This document shows positions 52,276-61,518 of a stretch of 64,000 nt of DNA, one piece after another. The notes under the pieces are model-generated. The model worked only from the letters and a program-made list of their open reading frames with translations, made no database searches and was not told the origin of the DNA. The DNA is from CAYSYY01 sp964576115 [NCBI: uncultured Gemmatimonadota bacterium] (GTDB lineage Bacteria > Blakebacterota > Blakebacteria > Blakebacterales): positions 29,040 through 93,039 of the forward strand of contig CAZNUA010000010.1 in the NCBI GenBank assembly GCA_964576115.1, written 5' to 3'. Each line of letters opens with the position of its first letter. Positions within the stretch are counted from its first letter, which is position 1. A program made the translations under genes and the position numbers.

Positions 52276-53837
52276 ACGCCTGGATCGGCATCATCAGTCC
52301 CGGCTTGCTGGCCCTCGGCTACGGATTGCTCTTTTTCCTTCCGGTCTGGGTGATCTACCGGTGGGGAATCCTCAGCGGCAGATTTTCCTTCTTCCGGCGC
52401 TCGATCCGCCTGCTCATCATCCTCTGCACCGGGCTGGTCGTGCTGGGATCGGGGGGACGCGAGGCGGTCAGGGGTCTCGAAACCCTCCTGAACCTCGCGC
52501 CCCTGAACGATACTCCCGGCGGGATCATCGATGCCGTTCTGCAGGCCGTTCTGATCATCGTTGCGGCCCTCTTCATCGCCCGTCTGCTCGACACTCTCAT
52601 CTTCGAAGCCGGTTTGAGTCGCCGCACCGAACGTCAGGTGCCAAAACTGCTCCGCGACACCCTGACTCTGGGCATTCTCGTGATCGCCGTCGCCGTCATT
52701 CTGGTCGATCTTTTCGGGGTCGACATGACCATCGTCGGGGGTGGGGCCGCGATCATCACGGTCGTGCTCGGGCTGGCGATGCAGAACGTGCTGGGCGATC
52801 TGCTGAGCGGGGTCGTCCTGCAGTTCGAGCGGCCTTTCCGGGTCGGCGACTGGATCATCGTCGGCGAGCACGAAGGCGAGGTGGTCGAGGTCAACTGGCG
52901 TGCGACCCGGCTCAATACCCGCCAGCACGAAGGGATTGTGATCCCCAATTCGGTTATCGCCAAAGCCGAGATCACCAACCTGCATCTCAACACCCCGAGT
53001 GCCGCGGTGGACCGGTTCGTCGGCACCGAGTACCGCGAGCCACCCAACCGGGTCAAGGGTGCCGTCATGGAAGCCGTGCTGCAGTGCCCCGAGGTTCTGC
53101 ACCAGCCTCCGCCGCGGATCTGGACTCACGAATACGGTTCGAGTGCCATCATCTACCGGGTTCGCTTCTGGGTGAAGGACTTCGCCCGGATACCGAAGAT
53201 CGCCGACGAAGTGCTGACCAACATCTGGTATGTCTTCAAACGCTATGACATCACCATCCCCTGGCCGATCCGGAACGTCTACCTGCGCCAGGAGGAGAAA
53301 CCGACCGCCGAGGAACAGGCCGATTCGATCGTCAGCCTGCTGCGCCAGGTCGACATCTTTGCTCCTCTGACCACCGGCCAGATCGAGGCTCTGGTAAGCG
53401 GGCTGGTGCCCAAGTTCTTCGGCCGGGGCGAGGTTCTGGTCGAGCAGGGCGATGAGGGCAACTCGTTCTACATCATCGAGCAGGGACGGGTTGAAGTGCT
53501 GGTCGTTCCCGAGGGAGCCAGGACCGAGGTGTCGGTGGCCGTGCTCGGTCCGCGCGATTTTTTCGGCGAGATGAGCCTGCTGGCGGGCGACCGTCGCAAC
53601 GCCACCGTGCGGGCCATCGAGGACGTGCGGGTCGTGATCATCGACAAGGACGCCTTCAGCACGATCATCCTCGAACATCCCGAAGTGGCCGCCGAGATGG
53701 CGGCCCTCTACTACCGGCGTACCGAAGAACTGCACGCCATGCACGTCGAGCATACCGGTGTGAGCGAGGAGGACACCGACGAGGAAACCGGGGAGCGGGC
53801 ACTGCTGCGCCGGATCCAGCGCTTTTTCGGTCTGTAG
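52272..53837 (+). CDS. MscS-type channel with cyclic-nucleotide-binding domain
   Basis: A 521-aa inner-membrane protein. About four helices precede the MscS pore and beta domain (GLAMQNVLGDLLSGVVLQFE, RPFRVGDWIIVGEHEGEVVEV). A C-terminal cNMP domain (about 365-480) contains FFGEMSLLAGDRRNATVRA, the phosphate-binding cassette with its Arg. Such channels can be gated by cAMP or cGMP rather than only by tension. GTG codons at 52269 and 52272 are both possible starts; both overlap the preceding stop. Ends the MCE operon. Confidence 0.92.
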   Translation: MNAWIGIISPGLLALGYGLLFFLPVWVIYRWGILSGRFSFFRRSIRLLIILCTGLVVLGSGGREAVRGLETLLNLAPLNDTPGGIIDAVLQAVLIIVAALFIARLLDTLIFEAGLSRRTERQVPKLLRDTLTLGILVIAVAVILVDLFGVDMTIVGGGAAIITVVLGLAMQNVLGDLLSGVVLQFERPFRVGDWIIVGEHEGEVVEVNWRATRLNTRQHEGIVIPNSVIAKAEITNLHLNTPSAAVDRFVGTEYREPPNRVKGAVMEAVLQCPEVLHQPPPRIWTHEYGSSAIIYRVRFWVKDFARIPKIADEVLTNIWYVFKRYDITIPWPIRNVYLRQEEKPTAEEQADSIVSLLRQVDIFAPLTTGQIEALVSGLVPKFFGRGEVLVEQGDEGNSFYIIEQGRVEVLVVPEGARTEVSVAVLGPRDFFGEMSLLAGDRRNATVRAIEDVRVVIIDKDAFSTIILEHPEVAAEMAALYYRRTEELHAMHVEHTGVSEEDTDEETGERALLRRIQRFFGL

Positions 53838-54017
53838 TGAACCGGTATACTCTGTTCTCGTGCGACCCGGAAACACGAGCACGAAAAAAATGGAGGAGAG
53901 ACGGTTTTACTGGCAGGGTAGGGGCTATCCACGCTACAATGTTGTCGCTAGCCGCTTCGGGTAGCTCTTCCCCGCGACAGAAGAGCCTCTCCTGACACTC
54001 CTGTGGAGGGTGTGACT

Positions 54018-55142
54018 ATGCCTGCAGGTTTCCGACTGCGTACGGCTGCTGTCTGTACGTTGTTCCTGCTCCTGGCGCCGCTGGCGGCCCGGGCGCAGGT
54101 CAACGTCGTCTTCATCTGGCACCAGCCCGACATGCAGACCTTCTACCTGGCCGATTTCTTCGACATGGCCCAGGAATCGGTCGATACCAGTCAGCAACCC
54201 GATCTGTTCACCTTTCAGCTCATCAACACCCTGGGGATCGATCAGTTGGTCTCGCTCCGTCTTACCCTCCGGGTGGAAGGACTCGACATCGATGAGCTGG
54301 GTTGGGTGCAGACCAATCTCTTCACTCTCGAGCCGGCAGGGCTGACAATAAATAATCGCGAGTTCTCGGCCGAAGGGCAGCCCTGGACGATCGATGGAGA
54401 TAAATCGGGCTACGATGAAGATGTTGCTGAGGACCTGACCGACACGATCCTGCAGACCGGTCTGTTGCCCAGCGACACCTATACTTTCAAACTCGAGGTA
54501 TACGATCAGTATGATCAGCCCATACCTGGAGGATCATCGAGCTATTCCCTGATCGTTTCCAACCCCAGCCGGGTCGACCTCGTCGCCCCGGGAGCCGAGT
54601 TCGGTTCCACCCTGCCGGTGGTGGCCACCGCCACCCCCCAGTTTTTCTGGTCCACCGACGCGGCCGCCACGGGCCTGACCCAGCGCTATACCATCCGGGT
54701 CGTCAAAGTCGAGGACTCGGCCTCGGCCGAAGAGGTCATGCAGGGGTATGCCAACTGGGAGGCTGTCATCGAGGACAAGACCACCGAGATCTACCCCTCG
54801 GCCGTGAATGCGATCGCATTGGACCCCGGAGCTACCTACGCCTGGCAGGTGATCCGGCATGTGACGACCTCGGGCGGCACGATCGATCTGGAGAGCGAGA
54901 TTTTCTGGTTCAAGCTCGAAGACCAGTCGGGCGGGGTGATCGGCGCCACGGTTGACGAGCAGGTCAACCAGATGGTCAATCAGATTCAGGATATCCAGGG
55001 TGTCGGGAGCCAGATGGAGGGATACGAGCCCACCGGTCAGGTTTTCATCGACGGCCAGCCGGTCGATATCAACACTCTGAAGGACCTGCTCGAACAGATC
55101 CTGAACGGTGTCGTCCAGATCTCGAGCATCATCATCAGGTAA
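54018..55142 (+). CDS. Secreted protein of unknown function
   Basis: A 374-aa protein with a signal peptide (AAVCTLFLLLAPLAARAQ). ATG 54018 follows GGAGGG. The mature part is beta-rich with a fibronectin/Ig-like region (PSRVDLVAPGAEF, TPQFFWSTDAA, ALDPGATYAWQVI) and a helical, Gln/Asp-rich end (EQVNQMVNQIQDIQ). It is the first gene of the operon that continues with FecR-like, barrel and adenylate cyclase genes (11, 19 and 13 nt gaps). It may be an exported ligand or surface layer component. Confidence 0.7.
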   Translation: MPAGFRLRTAAVCTLFLLLAPLAARAQVNVVFIWHQPDMQTFYLADFFDMAQESVDTSQQPDLFTFQLINTLGIDQLVSLRLTLRVEGLDIDELGWVQTNLFTLEPAGLTINNREFSAEGQPWTIDGDKSGYDEDVAEDLTDTILQTGLLPSDTYTFKLEVYDQYDQPIPGGSSSYSLIVSNPSRVDLVAPGAEFGSTLPVVATATPQFFWSTDAAATGLTQRYTIRVVKVEDSASAEEVMQGYANWEAVIEDKTTEIYPSAVNAIALDPGATYAWQVIRHVTTSGGTIDLESEIFWFKLEDQSGGVIGATVDEQVNQMVNQIQDIQGVGSQMEGYEPTGQVFIDGQPVDINTLKDLLEQILNGVVQISSIIIR

Positions 55143-55153
55143 GGAGGAAACCC

Positions 55154-55912
55154 ATGCGACGCACACTGACAGGCACGCTGCTGGGGATCCTCCTGGTGGG
55201 GATTCTCTCGGCCACTGCCGCGGCCCAGCAGCAGAATATCGCCATCGTCTACCGGCTGCTGCGCCAACAGCAGCTCCTGGTGACCGACCTCGAAGGGACC
55301 GGCTACCAGGCCGAAATCGGCCGCATCCTCAACAACGGCGACGACCTTTACACCGGCCGTGACACCCAGGCGGCGATACGCTTCACCGACGACGGCTCGA
55401 TCATGCGTATGAATCCGTCGACCCAGATGCAGATCCGGGCCGAGGGCGAGCGAGCGGCTCTGCGCAAGACCCTGCAGATCGAAGTCGGCGAGCTGTGGGC
55501 CCGTGTAAACCGAAACGAAGGGGCCGAGTACCGCATCGAGACCCCGACAGCGGTGGCGGCCGTGAAGGGGACCGAGTTCTACGTCCGGGTGACCGAGGAC
55601 GGGACCACCACCATCATCACCCTCGAGGGAGCCCTCGACTTTTTCAATGACGTCGGATCGGTCGAGATTCCGGCCGGTTTCACGGGTTCGAGTGTTTCGA
55701 CCAGTGAAGCCCCGACGGTGGGAAAAACCACCAGCGAGGGACTGGCTTCCTTCACCTCGGTCGGCGCCAGTGAAGAGGGCGGCGCTGCGGGCGAGGAGGA
55801 AATGGTGGAGATCGAAATCGAATTCATGGACGAGAATGGGAACCGGAAGGTGATGGTGATCACGGTTCCCAAATCGCAGGCGCAACAGTTCATACCGCCG
55901 GTACTGAACTGA
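55154..55912 (+). CDS. FecR-domain secreted protein
   Basis: A 252-aa protein with a signal peptide. The FecR domain is seen in NNGDDLYTGRDTQAAIRF, IMRMNPSTQMQI and IETPTAVAAVKGTEFYVRV. An acidic, low-complexity C-terminal part follows (SEEGGAAGEEEMVEIEIEF). FecR proteins relay an outer-membrane signal; here the partner seems to be the cyclase encoded two genes later rather than an anti-sigma pair. AGGAGG precedes the ATG. Confidence 0.87.
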   Translation: MRRTLTGTLLGILLVGILSATAAAQQQNIAIVYRLLRQQQLLVTDLEGTGYQAEIGRILNNGDDLYTGRDTQAAIRFTDDGSIMRMNPSTQMQIRAEGERAALRKTLQIEVGELWARVNRNEGAEYRIETPTAVAAVKGTEFYVRVTEDGTTTIITLEGALDFFNDVGSVEIPAGFTGSSVSTSEAPTVGKTTSEGLASFTSVGASEEGGAAGEEEMVEIEIEFMDENGNRKVMVITVPKSQAQQFIPPVLN

Positions 55913-55931
55913 CCACGGAGGGATACCAGCC

Positions 55932-58109
55932 ATGCAGACGATACAGACCATAATCGGCGCGCGGCTCCTTCGGTGGAGCTGTGCCGTTCTCCTGCTCCTG
56001 GCCGCAGCCTCGCCGGCCGCCGGTCAGGCAGCGGGTTTTTCAACCCTGATTCTCTCACCCGATCCGGGCAGTTCGATACCCCAGACCACGGCCATGGTTT
56101 CGCTCTCCTTCGTGGATCCCGATCGGGTTCTGGATGTCAACAGCGTCAGGCTGCTCATCGACGGCGCCGACGTGACCGGCGAGGCGAGCATCAACGCCGA
56201 CGTGCTGGTCTGGCTGCCGCAGACGCCCCTGGCCCGGGGACCGCACCGCATCGTGGTGACCATGCAGGCCCGCGACGGTTCGGCTCTGCCGACGGTGAAC
56301 TGGAGCTTCATCACGGCCTCGCCGCCGGCCGGCGTCACTCCGGGTGAGATGCCCGCCACCGAGCGGGGGGGAGTTCCCGGCTGGGCCATGGTGCAGGGTA
56401 ATGTCGTTCTCGAAGGGGGCATGAACTCGGTTGGTGGTGACGGGGCCGCCTACCGGCGGGAATCTCCCTACACCGGCAGGGCCTGGGTCAACCTGCGCGG
56501 CCGGCTGGGCGGTTCGTGGCGCTATAATGCCTACTCGCACGTCAACAGCTACGAATCGCACACCCGCCAGCCGATAAACCGTTTCAGCTTCAACCTGCGC
56601 AGCAACTGGCTTTCGGTCGGGGTCGGCGACGTCACCCCCCGGATGCACGAGCTGATTCTGTGGGGCCGGAGGGTGCGGGGTTGGTCGGTCGATCTGCGCA
56701 CCGGACCGGTCAACCTCTCGGTCGTCAGCGGTCAGAGCCGCCGGGCGGTCGAGGGCCAGCTGTACGGCAACGATCCGACCAGTGTCTATCGCCGCGGTGT
56801 TTTCGATCAGGACCTGCTGGCGATACGACCCTCCTTCGGTTCGGGCCGGACCTTCCAGCTCGGGCTGACCGTTCTCAAGGTCCGCGACGATATCAATTCG
56901 CTGACCGAACTGCGCACTGAGGCTGAATCACCCGGGGGGCCGACACAGTCGGCCAATACTTTGCCCAAGGACAACCTCGCCCTGGGGCTCGACCTGAGCA
57001 TCAGGACTTTCCGGGGCCGACTCTCCCTGAGTTATGCCAACGCGGTCAGCATGTACAACAACGACATCACCGGCGGCCCCATCACCAAGAGCGAGCTCGA
57101 TTCGTTGATGGAAGAGCAGGGGTACGATCCGATCGAACTCCCCTTTGGCCTGGAAGGTCCCGAGGATCTGGAAAACATCTTCATTCTCAGCGAATCGATG
57201 ATTCCTCTCGATCCGACCGCTTTGACCAGCCTGGCCCAGCAGGCCCGGTTGACCCTGCAGCTCGGTTCTCACACCCTCGGCGCCCGCTGGCGCCAGGTGG
57301 GGGGTTCCTACTACTCGCTCGGGTACATGAGCCTGCAGCGCGACCGGGACGGCCTGCGGATCCAGGACACCTTCCGCCTCTTCAATGACAAACTTGGAGT
57401 GACGGTGGGGTGGGAGACCTACGCCGACAACCTGGATGAGACCAAACCGGCCACCACCTCGAATCAGTCTTTAACCCTCGATCTGTTCTATCAGCCCGAT
57501 CCCCAGGCACCGGGATTCGCTTTCGGGTACCGTGACTACAACCGGCAGAACGATCTGGATGAGGGGGATACGGGTGCCATGGAGGAATCGACCGGCACCA
57601 TCTCGGCCGGCGCTTTCATCCCGGTACGGGTGGTGAGCGGCCTGAACACCCGTGCCAGTTTCAACTTCACGCGGGTGGGCCGCGATGACGTGCGCAATCC
57701 GCGCACCGGTACGAAGAACAGTTACCTCCTCTTCGGGCTGAACAACAAGTTCGAGAACCGGCCGACCGAATTCTCGCTGACCTACGGTATCAACACCAGT
57801 GAGTTGACGGGCTATGAGAATGCCGCGACCACTTTCAACCGGGTGATGCTGCGGGCTCGCCACGCCTTTTCCGAGCGCATCGCCGGGCTGGCCGACATGG
57901 TCGCCACCTATGCCACCAGTCCTCCGGAGGCGGGCAACCTCGGTCTGAGTTACGATCGGTTGGAGATGACCGCCGGTAGTGAGTACTACTGGGCGGCGAC
58001 CTCGTACGCCAGCCTGCGGGCGGGGTTCATCTCCTACACCGACAACCGCCGGACCGGTCTCGACACGACCCAGTTCGTCGTCCGGCTCAGACTCACCCAG
58101 GCCTTCTGA
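55932..58109 (+). CDS. Large outer-membrane beta-barrel-like protein
   Basis: A 725-aa protein: signal peptide, a first Ig-like domain (SIPQTTAMVSLSFVDPDRVL, VNSVRLLIDGADVTGEASIN), then a long series of strand-like segments typical of a big barrel and a final FVVRLRLTQAF ending in Phe, as BAM substrates do. No known transporter signature is visible. Genes with this FecR-barrel-CHASE2 order occur together in several lineages, so it may be the sensing or secretion pore of that pathway. Confidence 0.75.
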   Translation: MQTIQTIIGARLLRWSCAVLLLLAAASPAAGQAAGFSTLILSPDPGSSIPQTTAMVSLSFVDPDRVLDVNSVRLLIDGADVTGEASINADVLVWLPQTPLARGPHRIVVTMQARDGSALPTVNWSFITASPPAGVTPGEMPATERGGVPGWAMVQGNVVLEGGMNSVGGDGAAYRRESPYTGRAWVNLRGRLGGSWRYNAYSHVNSYESHTRQPINRFSFNLRSNWLSVGVGDVTPRMHELILWGRRVRGWSVDLRTGPVNLSVVSGQSRRAVEGQLYGNDPTSVYRRGVFDQDLLAIRPSFGSGRTFQLGLTVLKVRDDINSLTELRTEAESPGGPTQSANTLPKDNLALGLDLSIRTFRGRLSLSYANAVSMYNNDITGGPITKSELDSLMEEQGYDPIELPFGLEGPEDLENIFILSESMIPLDPTALTSLAQQARLTLQLGSHTLGARWRQVGGSYYSLGYMSLQRDRDGLRIQDTFRLFNDKLGVTVGWETYADNLDETKPATTSNQSLTLDLFYQPDPQAPGFAFGYRDYNRQNDLDEGDTGAMEESTGTISAGAFIPVRVVSGLNTRASFNFTRVGRDDVRNPRTGTKNSYLLFGLNNKFENRPTEFSLTYGINTSELTGYENAATTFNRVMLRARHAFSERIAGLADMVATYATSPPEAGNLGLSYDRLEMTAGSEYYWAATSYASLRAGFISYTDNRRTGLDTTQFVVRLRLTQAF

Positions 58110-58122
58110 GCCGCTGCGGGCA

Positions 58123-60237
58123 GTGGCTGAAGGCTCGAGCAAACAGGAACGCCGCGTTCGCCTGACCCTGGCGGGCGTGGCGTTTCTCGTTTCTCTGGTC
58201 ACCATCATCTGGTCGGTGCTTCCTGTCGGGCGCCGGCTCGAGAACGCCGCCTACGATACCTGGTTCAACCTGCGCGGCACCATTGAACGGCCCGAAGAAA
58301 TCGTCCTGGTGGCCATCGATATCGAATCGGAGGAGTCGCTCGGACGTTATCCGTGGGAACGCACCCATCACGCCACCCTGATCCGCAATCTGGCCCGGGC
58401 CGGGGTGAAGGTGGTGGCCTTCGACGCCACCTTTGCCGACGTCTTCCCCGATCAGGATCCGATCCTGCGCCGGGCCATCGAGGAAACAGGGATCGTCATC
58501 CTGGGGGCCAAGACGGCGGTGAATATCCGCAGCCAGGCGGTCACGGTCCGTCTCGAGGAACCGGCTCCCGAGCTGAGGGACGCTGCCCCCTACGGCATCG
58601 TGGACATCCATCCCGATGTCGTCGACCAGGTGGTCCGGGAATATCCCATCGCGCACTACTATCAGCGGGGTACGCTGCAGGTACCCCAGCTCGGCGTCCA
58701 GGCCCTGAAGATGTATCTCGGCATCCCCCTGAGCGATACCGTCGCCGTGACCCCCCGCGGCTGGCGGCTGGGAGAGATCGATATTCCGCGCGGACCGTCG
58801 GGGAACATGCTGATTAGCTACACCGGCCTGCGGGGTCACATCACCACGTATTCCTACGTGTCCATCGTGGATGACGCCGAGACCGATATCGGCGACTGGG
58901 ATTTCGATGCTTTCGAGGACCTGCTGGCCGAAGACCGTCTGCGGGGCAAGATGGCCTTTGTGGGCAGTACCGTGCCCGAACACCAGGATCTGCGGGCAAC
59001 CCCCTTCGCCGCCGAAGAAGGTACGGCCGGAGCGATCCTGACCCCCGGGGTCGAGATCCATGCCAACGCGGTCGACACCATCCTCAAGCAGCGTTTCATC
59101 CGGGCCACCTCCCCGGGCTTCGATCTGCTGCTGATCATCCTGGCCGGCATCCTGGTCACGCTGCTTACCGCTCGTCTGCGGGCCCGGGCGGGGGGGGTGG
59201 CCGGTCTGGGCATCGTGGCCGTGCTGCTGGCGGCCGGCTGGATCTGCTTTCGCGCCTTCTCGCTCTGGGTGCCCGTCATCTCACCCGTCATCGCGGCCGT
59301 GCTGGCCTACTCCGGCTCCACGGTGGCTCTCTACCTGGCCGAGCAGCAGGAAAAGAAACGTATCCGGGGCATGTTCCAGCAGTATGTTGCCCCTTCGGTT
59401 GTGAGTGAACTGCTGGCCCATCCCGAGCTGCTCGACCTGGGTGGCGAGGAACGCGAGGCCACGGTGCTTTTTTGCGACATAGCCGGTTTTACGAATATCT
59501 CGGAAGGATTGAGTCCGACTGAACTGGTCAGGTTGCTGAACGACTACCTGACCGATATGACCGAGATCGTCTATCAGTTCAACGGCATCATCGACAAGTA
59601 TCAGGGCGATGCCATGATGGCCGAGTTCGGCGTGCCCGTCCCCCATCCCGACCACGCCCTGCAGAGTTGCCTGGCGGCCATCGAGATGCAGCGTCGCCTG
59701 ACCGACATGCGCCAGATCTGGAAAGAGGAGGGCCGGCCCGAACTGCACTCGCGGATCGGCATCAACACCGGTCCGATGCTGGTCGGCAACCTGGGCAGCA
59801 ATCACATCATGGATTATACCGTGATGGGAGATAACGTGAACCTTGCCTCACGCCTCGAAGGGGTCAACAAGGTTTACGGCACCATCATCTGCATCAGCGA
59901 GTCGACCTACGACCAGCTGCAGGGCGAGCTGATCTGCCGCGAGCTCGATCTCATCAGAGTCAAGGGCAAGCAGCAGCCGGTCCGGATCTTCGAAGTGCTC
60001 GAAACGGTCGACCACGGCATCCCCGGGGGTCGCTACAGCATGCTCGAGCGCTACGAGATGGCCCTGATGTTTTACCGCGATCAGCGTTTCCCGGATGCCC
60101 TGGAACTCTTCACCGAACTGCACGAAATCGATCCCGATGACGGCCCCACCCGGGTGGGCAAAATGCGGTGTGAGGCATATGTCGAGAATCCACCACCCCC
60201 CGACTGGGACGGCGTTTTCACGATGACGACGAAATAG
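58123..60237 (+). CDS. CHASE2-domain adenylate cyclase
   Basis: A 704-aa membrane protein. A first helix (VAFLVSLVTIIWSVL) is followed by a periplasmic CHASE2 domain (about 45-310), three further helices (about 330-405) and a class III cyclase domain. Metal ligands are Asp452 (VLFCDIAGF) and Asp496 (KYQGDAMM). Lys492 and Asp564 (MDYTVMGDN) are the residues that choose adenine, so cAMP is the likely product. The GTG at 58123 has a weak ribosome-binding site; the frame before it belongs to the barrel gene. Confidence 0.92.
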   Translation: MAEGSSKQERRVRLTLAGVAFLVSLVTIIWSVLPVGRRLENAAYDTWFNLRGTIERPEEIVLVAIDIESEESLGRYPWERTHHATLIRNLARAGVKVVAFDATFADVFPDQDPILRRAIEETGIVILGAKTAVNIRSQAVTVRLEEPAPELRDAAPYGIVDIHPDVVDQVVREYPIAHYYQRGTLQVPQLGVQALKMYLGIPLSDTVAVTPRGWRLGEIDIPRGPSGNMLISYTGLRGHITTYSYVSIVDDAETDIGDWDFDAFEDLLAEDRLRGKMAFVGSTVPEHQDLRATPFAAEEGTAGAILTPGVEIHANAVDTILKQRFIRATSPGFDLLLIILAGILVTLLTARLRARAGGVAGLGIVAVLLAAGWICFRAFSLWVPVISPVIAAVLAYSGSTVALYLAEQQEKKRIRGMFQQYVAPSVVSELLAHPELLDLGGEEREATVLFCDIAGFTNISEGLSPTELVRLLNDYLTDMTEIVYQFNGIIDKYQGDAMMAEFGVPVPHPDHALQSCLAAIEMQRRLTDMRQIWKEEGRPELHSRIGINTGPMLVGNLGSNHIMDYTVMGDNVNLASRLEGVNKVYGTIICISESTYDQLQGELICRELDLIRVKGKQQPVRIFEVLETVDHGIPGGRYSMLERYEMALMFYRDQRFPDALELFTELHEIDPDDGPTRVGKMRCEAYVENPPPPDWDGVFTMTTK

Positions 60238-60261
60238 GGGCGGATCTCGTCGACCCGCCCC
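60237..60261. terminator. Hairpin after the cyclase gene
   Basis: GGGGCGG and CCGCCCC pair across an 11-nt loop immediately after the cyclase stop, between it and the convergent lipoprotein gene ending at 60305. No plus-strand T tract follows; the minus strand has a short TATTTC. Termination is inferred from position. Confidence 0.45.
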
Positions 60262-60304
60262 CCTGGCTGCGAACTGCGCTCCGCCTGCCGGTGCGAACTC
60301 AGGC

Positions 60305-61117
60305 CTACCGATACGATCCCAGCCTGGTCGTGGCGTTGTCGCCCTCAGCAACCAGTTCCAGGGTGAAGTTATAGGAGTCGAGCCCCTCAACATCCTCCTC
60401 GGTGCTGCGTGCCGACGAGGTGCCGTACTTCACGTACCCGCCCGGCACGTCATCGACGAGCCACCACTCAACAGTACCGCCACTGGCCATGTCGCCGTAA
60501 CGGACGTGACGGGCGGTATAGGTGCCGGCCTCGACACTCACCCGGCCGGTTTCGACGGTGGCTCCCTCGAGACTTTCGTCGGTCAGGTCGATCGGATCGG
60601 CGAAGACGGCTGCAGTACCCTCCTCCACTGCCATCTCGCTGGCTTCCTGGTCGGGGAACTTGCCTCGCATGCGCAGTACTTCCGAGCGTTCGGCGTCAAA
60701 GAGAGCTTCGATGATGACGGTATCCTCGCTGTCGGCATCGTACATCTCGACCCGCCACCACTGCTCGCCGGTGTCGGTTTGCTTAAGAAACGCCCGCTCG
60801 ATCCACGAACCCGTTTCCCGGCCGTCCTCGATGAACTTCCAGCGGGTCCAGTCGCCTTCCTGATAGGGCACGGTTTCGACCCAGTACCCGCCCGGAGTGA
60901 AAGCGAAGTTGAACATGTACGAGGCGTAGATGTGTGCGAACCGCGGTGTGTAGGTACGCACGATATGCTGTCCGACCGCTCGTCCCGCAGCTTCGCCGAC
61001 CGTCCTGCCGGCGGTGCGGCCGGCGGAACTGATCGCCGATTCGATCACCGAGCTGCAGGCGGTTGCGACAATGAGTGCGACCAGAGCGGTCAGGACGAAA
61101 GAAAGTGTACGCTTCAT
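60305..61117 (-). CDS. Lipoprotein of unknown function
   Basis: A 270-aa lipoprotein with lipobox ATAC (Cys near residue 21), then a helical Gly/Arg segment (ISSAGRTAGRTVGEAAGRAV) and a beta-rich domain with GGYWVETVPYQEGDWTRW and TARHVRYGDMASGG. The late region resembles DUF4412/DUF3108-like ligand-binding folds, but I cannot name a family. GAGGGG precedes the ATG. The promoter region contains unusual palindromes (61239-61356). Confidence 0.7.
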   Translation of the reverse strand: MKRTLSFVLTALVALIVATACSSVIESAISSAGRTAGRTVGEAAGRAVGQHIVRTYTPRFAHIYASYMFNFAFTPGGYWVETVPYQEGDWTRWKFIEDGRETGSWIERAFLKQTDTGEQWWRVEMYDADSEDTVIIEALFDAERSEVLRMRGKFPDQEASEMAVEEGTAAVFADPIDLTDESLEGATVETGRVSVEAGTYTARHVRYGDMASGGTVEWWLVDDVPGGYVKYGTSSARSTEEDVEGLDSYNFTLELVAEGDNATTRLGSYR

Positions 61118-61238
61118 CGGTGTTACCCCTCGTTGGTGGTCTGCCGTTGATGAAAGTCAGAGGGGAAAAGGTTTTTCCCTCCCACCGGATGATACTCACG
61201 GGGGTGGTACCCGACAAGGGGACAGGCAGGAGAGAAAG

Positions 61239-61256
61239 TGCACAATATATTGTGCA
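61239..61256. promoter_or_regulatory. Palindromic operator candidate, site 1
   Basis: A perfect 18-bp palindrome TGCACAATATATTGTGCA in an AT-rich island. It lies 122 bp upstream of the lipoprotein start (minus strand). Together with the half site at 61272 and the second site at 61339 it forms a repeated operator array. Surroundings (61118-61518) hold no gene. Confidence 0.7.
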
Positions 61257-61271
61257 GTTAGCATGATGTAG

Positions 61272-61279
61272 TGCACAAT
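61272..61279. promoter_or_regulatory. Operator half site
   Basis: TGCACAAT, identical to one half of site 1 and in the same orientation as its left arm. The mirror half is absent. Start-to-start distance from site 1 is 33 bp. Confidence 0.5.
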
Positions 61280-61338
61280 CTGTCTCACGGCATTTTAACT
61301 CATTCTACGACAGATGCGCGTAAATACTCACTTTTTTG

Positions 61339-61356
61339 TGCACAATATATCGTGCA
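61339..61356. promoter_or_regulatory. Palindromic operator candidate, site 2
   Basis: TGCACAATATATCGTGCA, one base away from the perfect palindrome at 61239, exactly 100 bp downstream. It lies 163 bp before the GTG of the radical SAM gene, so a dimeric repressor could control both divergent genes, perhaps by looping. Confidence 0.65.
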
Positions 61357-61518
61357 GCACTGAAAAGACCTGGAATACGGTCGGGAAGGTGCATTCGCGA
61401 AATATTCGTCTTCCAGGGCGGACGATGATCTTCGGCACGGTTGTTGCGCTACTGGACACCACTCTGCCGCAGGTCAACCGGACACCCGCGATACCGATGC
61501 AGGAAGGGCCGAATCCGC

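Noticed and set aside
53866-53896. CTCGTG/CACGAG hairpin after the channel gene as a terminator.
   Set aside because: The homopolymer after it is A on the plus strand and lies on the wrong side for minus-strand termination.
61239-61356. A named light or B12-responsive (CarH/LitR-like) operator.
   Set aside because: The palindrome does not match the binding patterns I can recall, and no such regulator is nearby.
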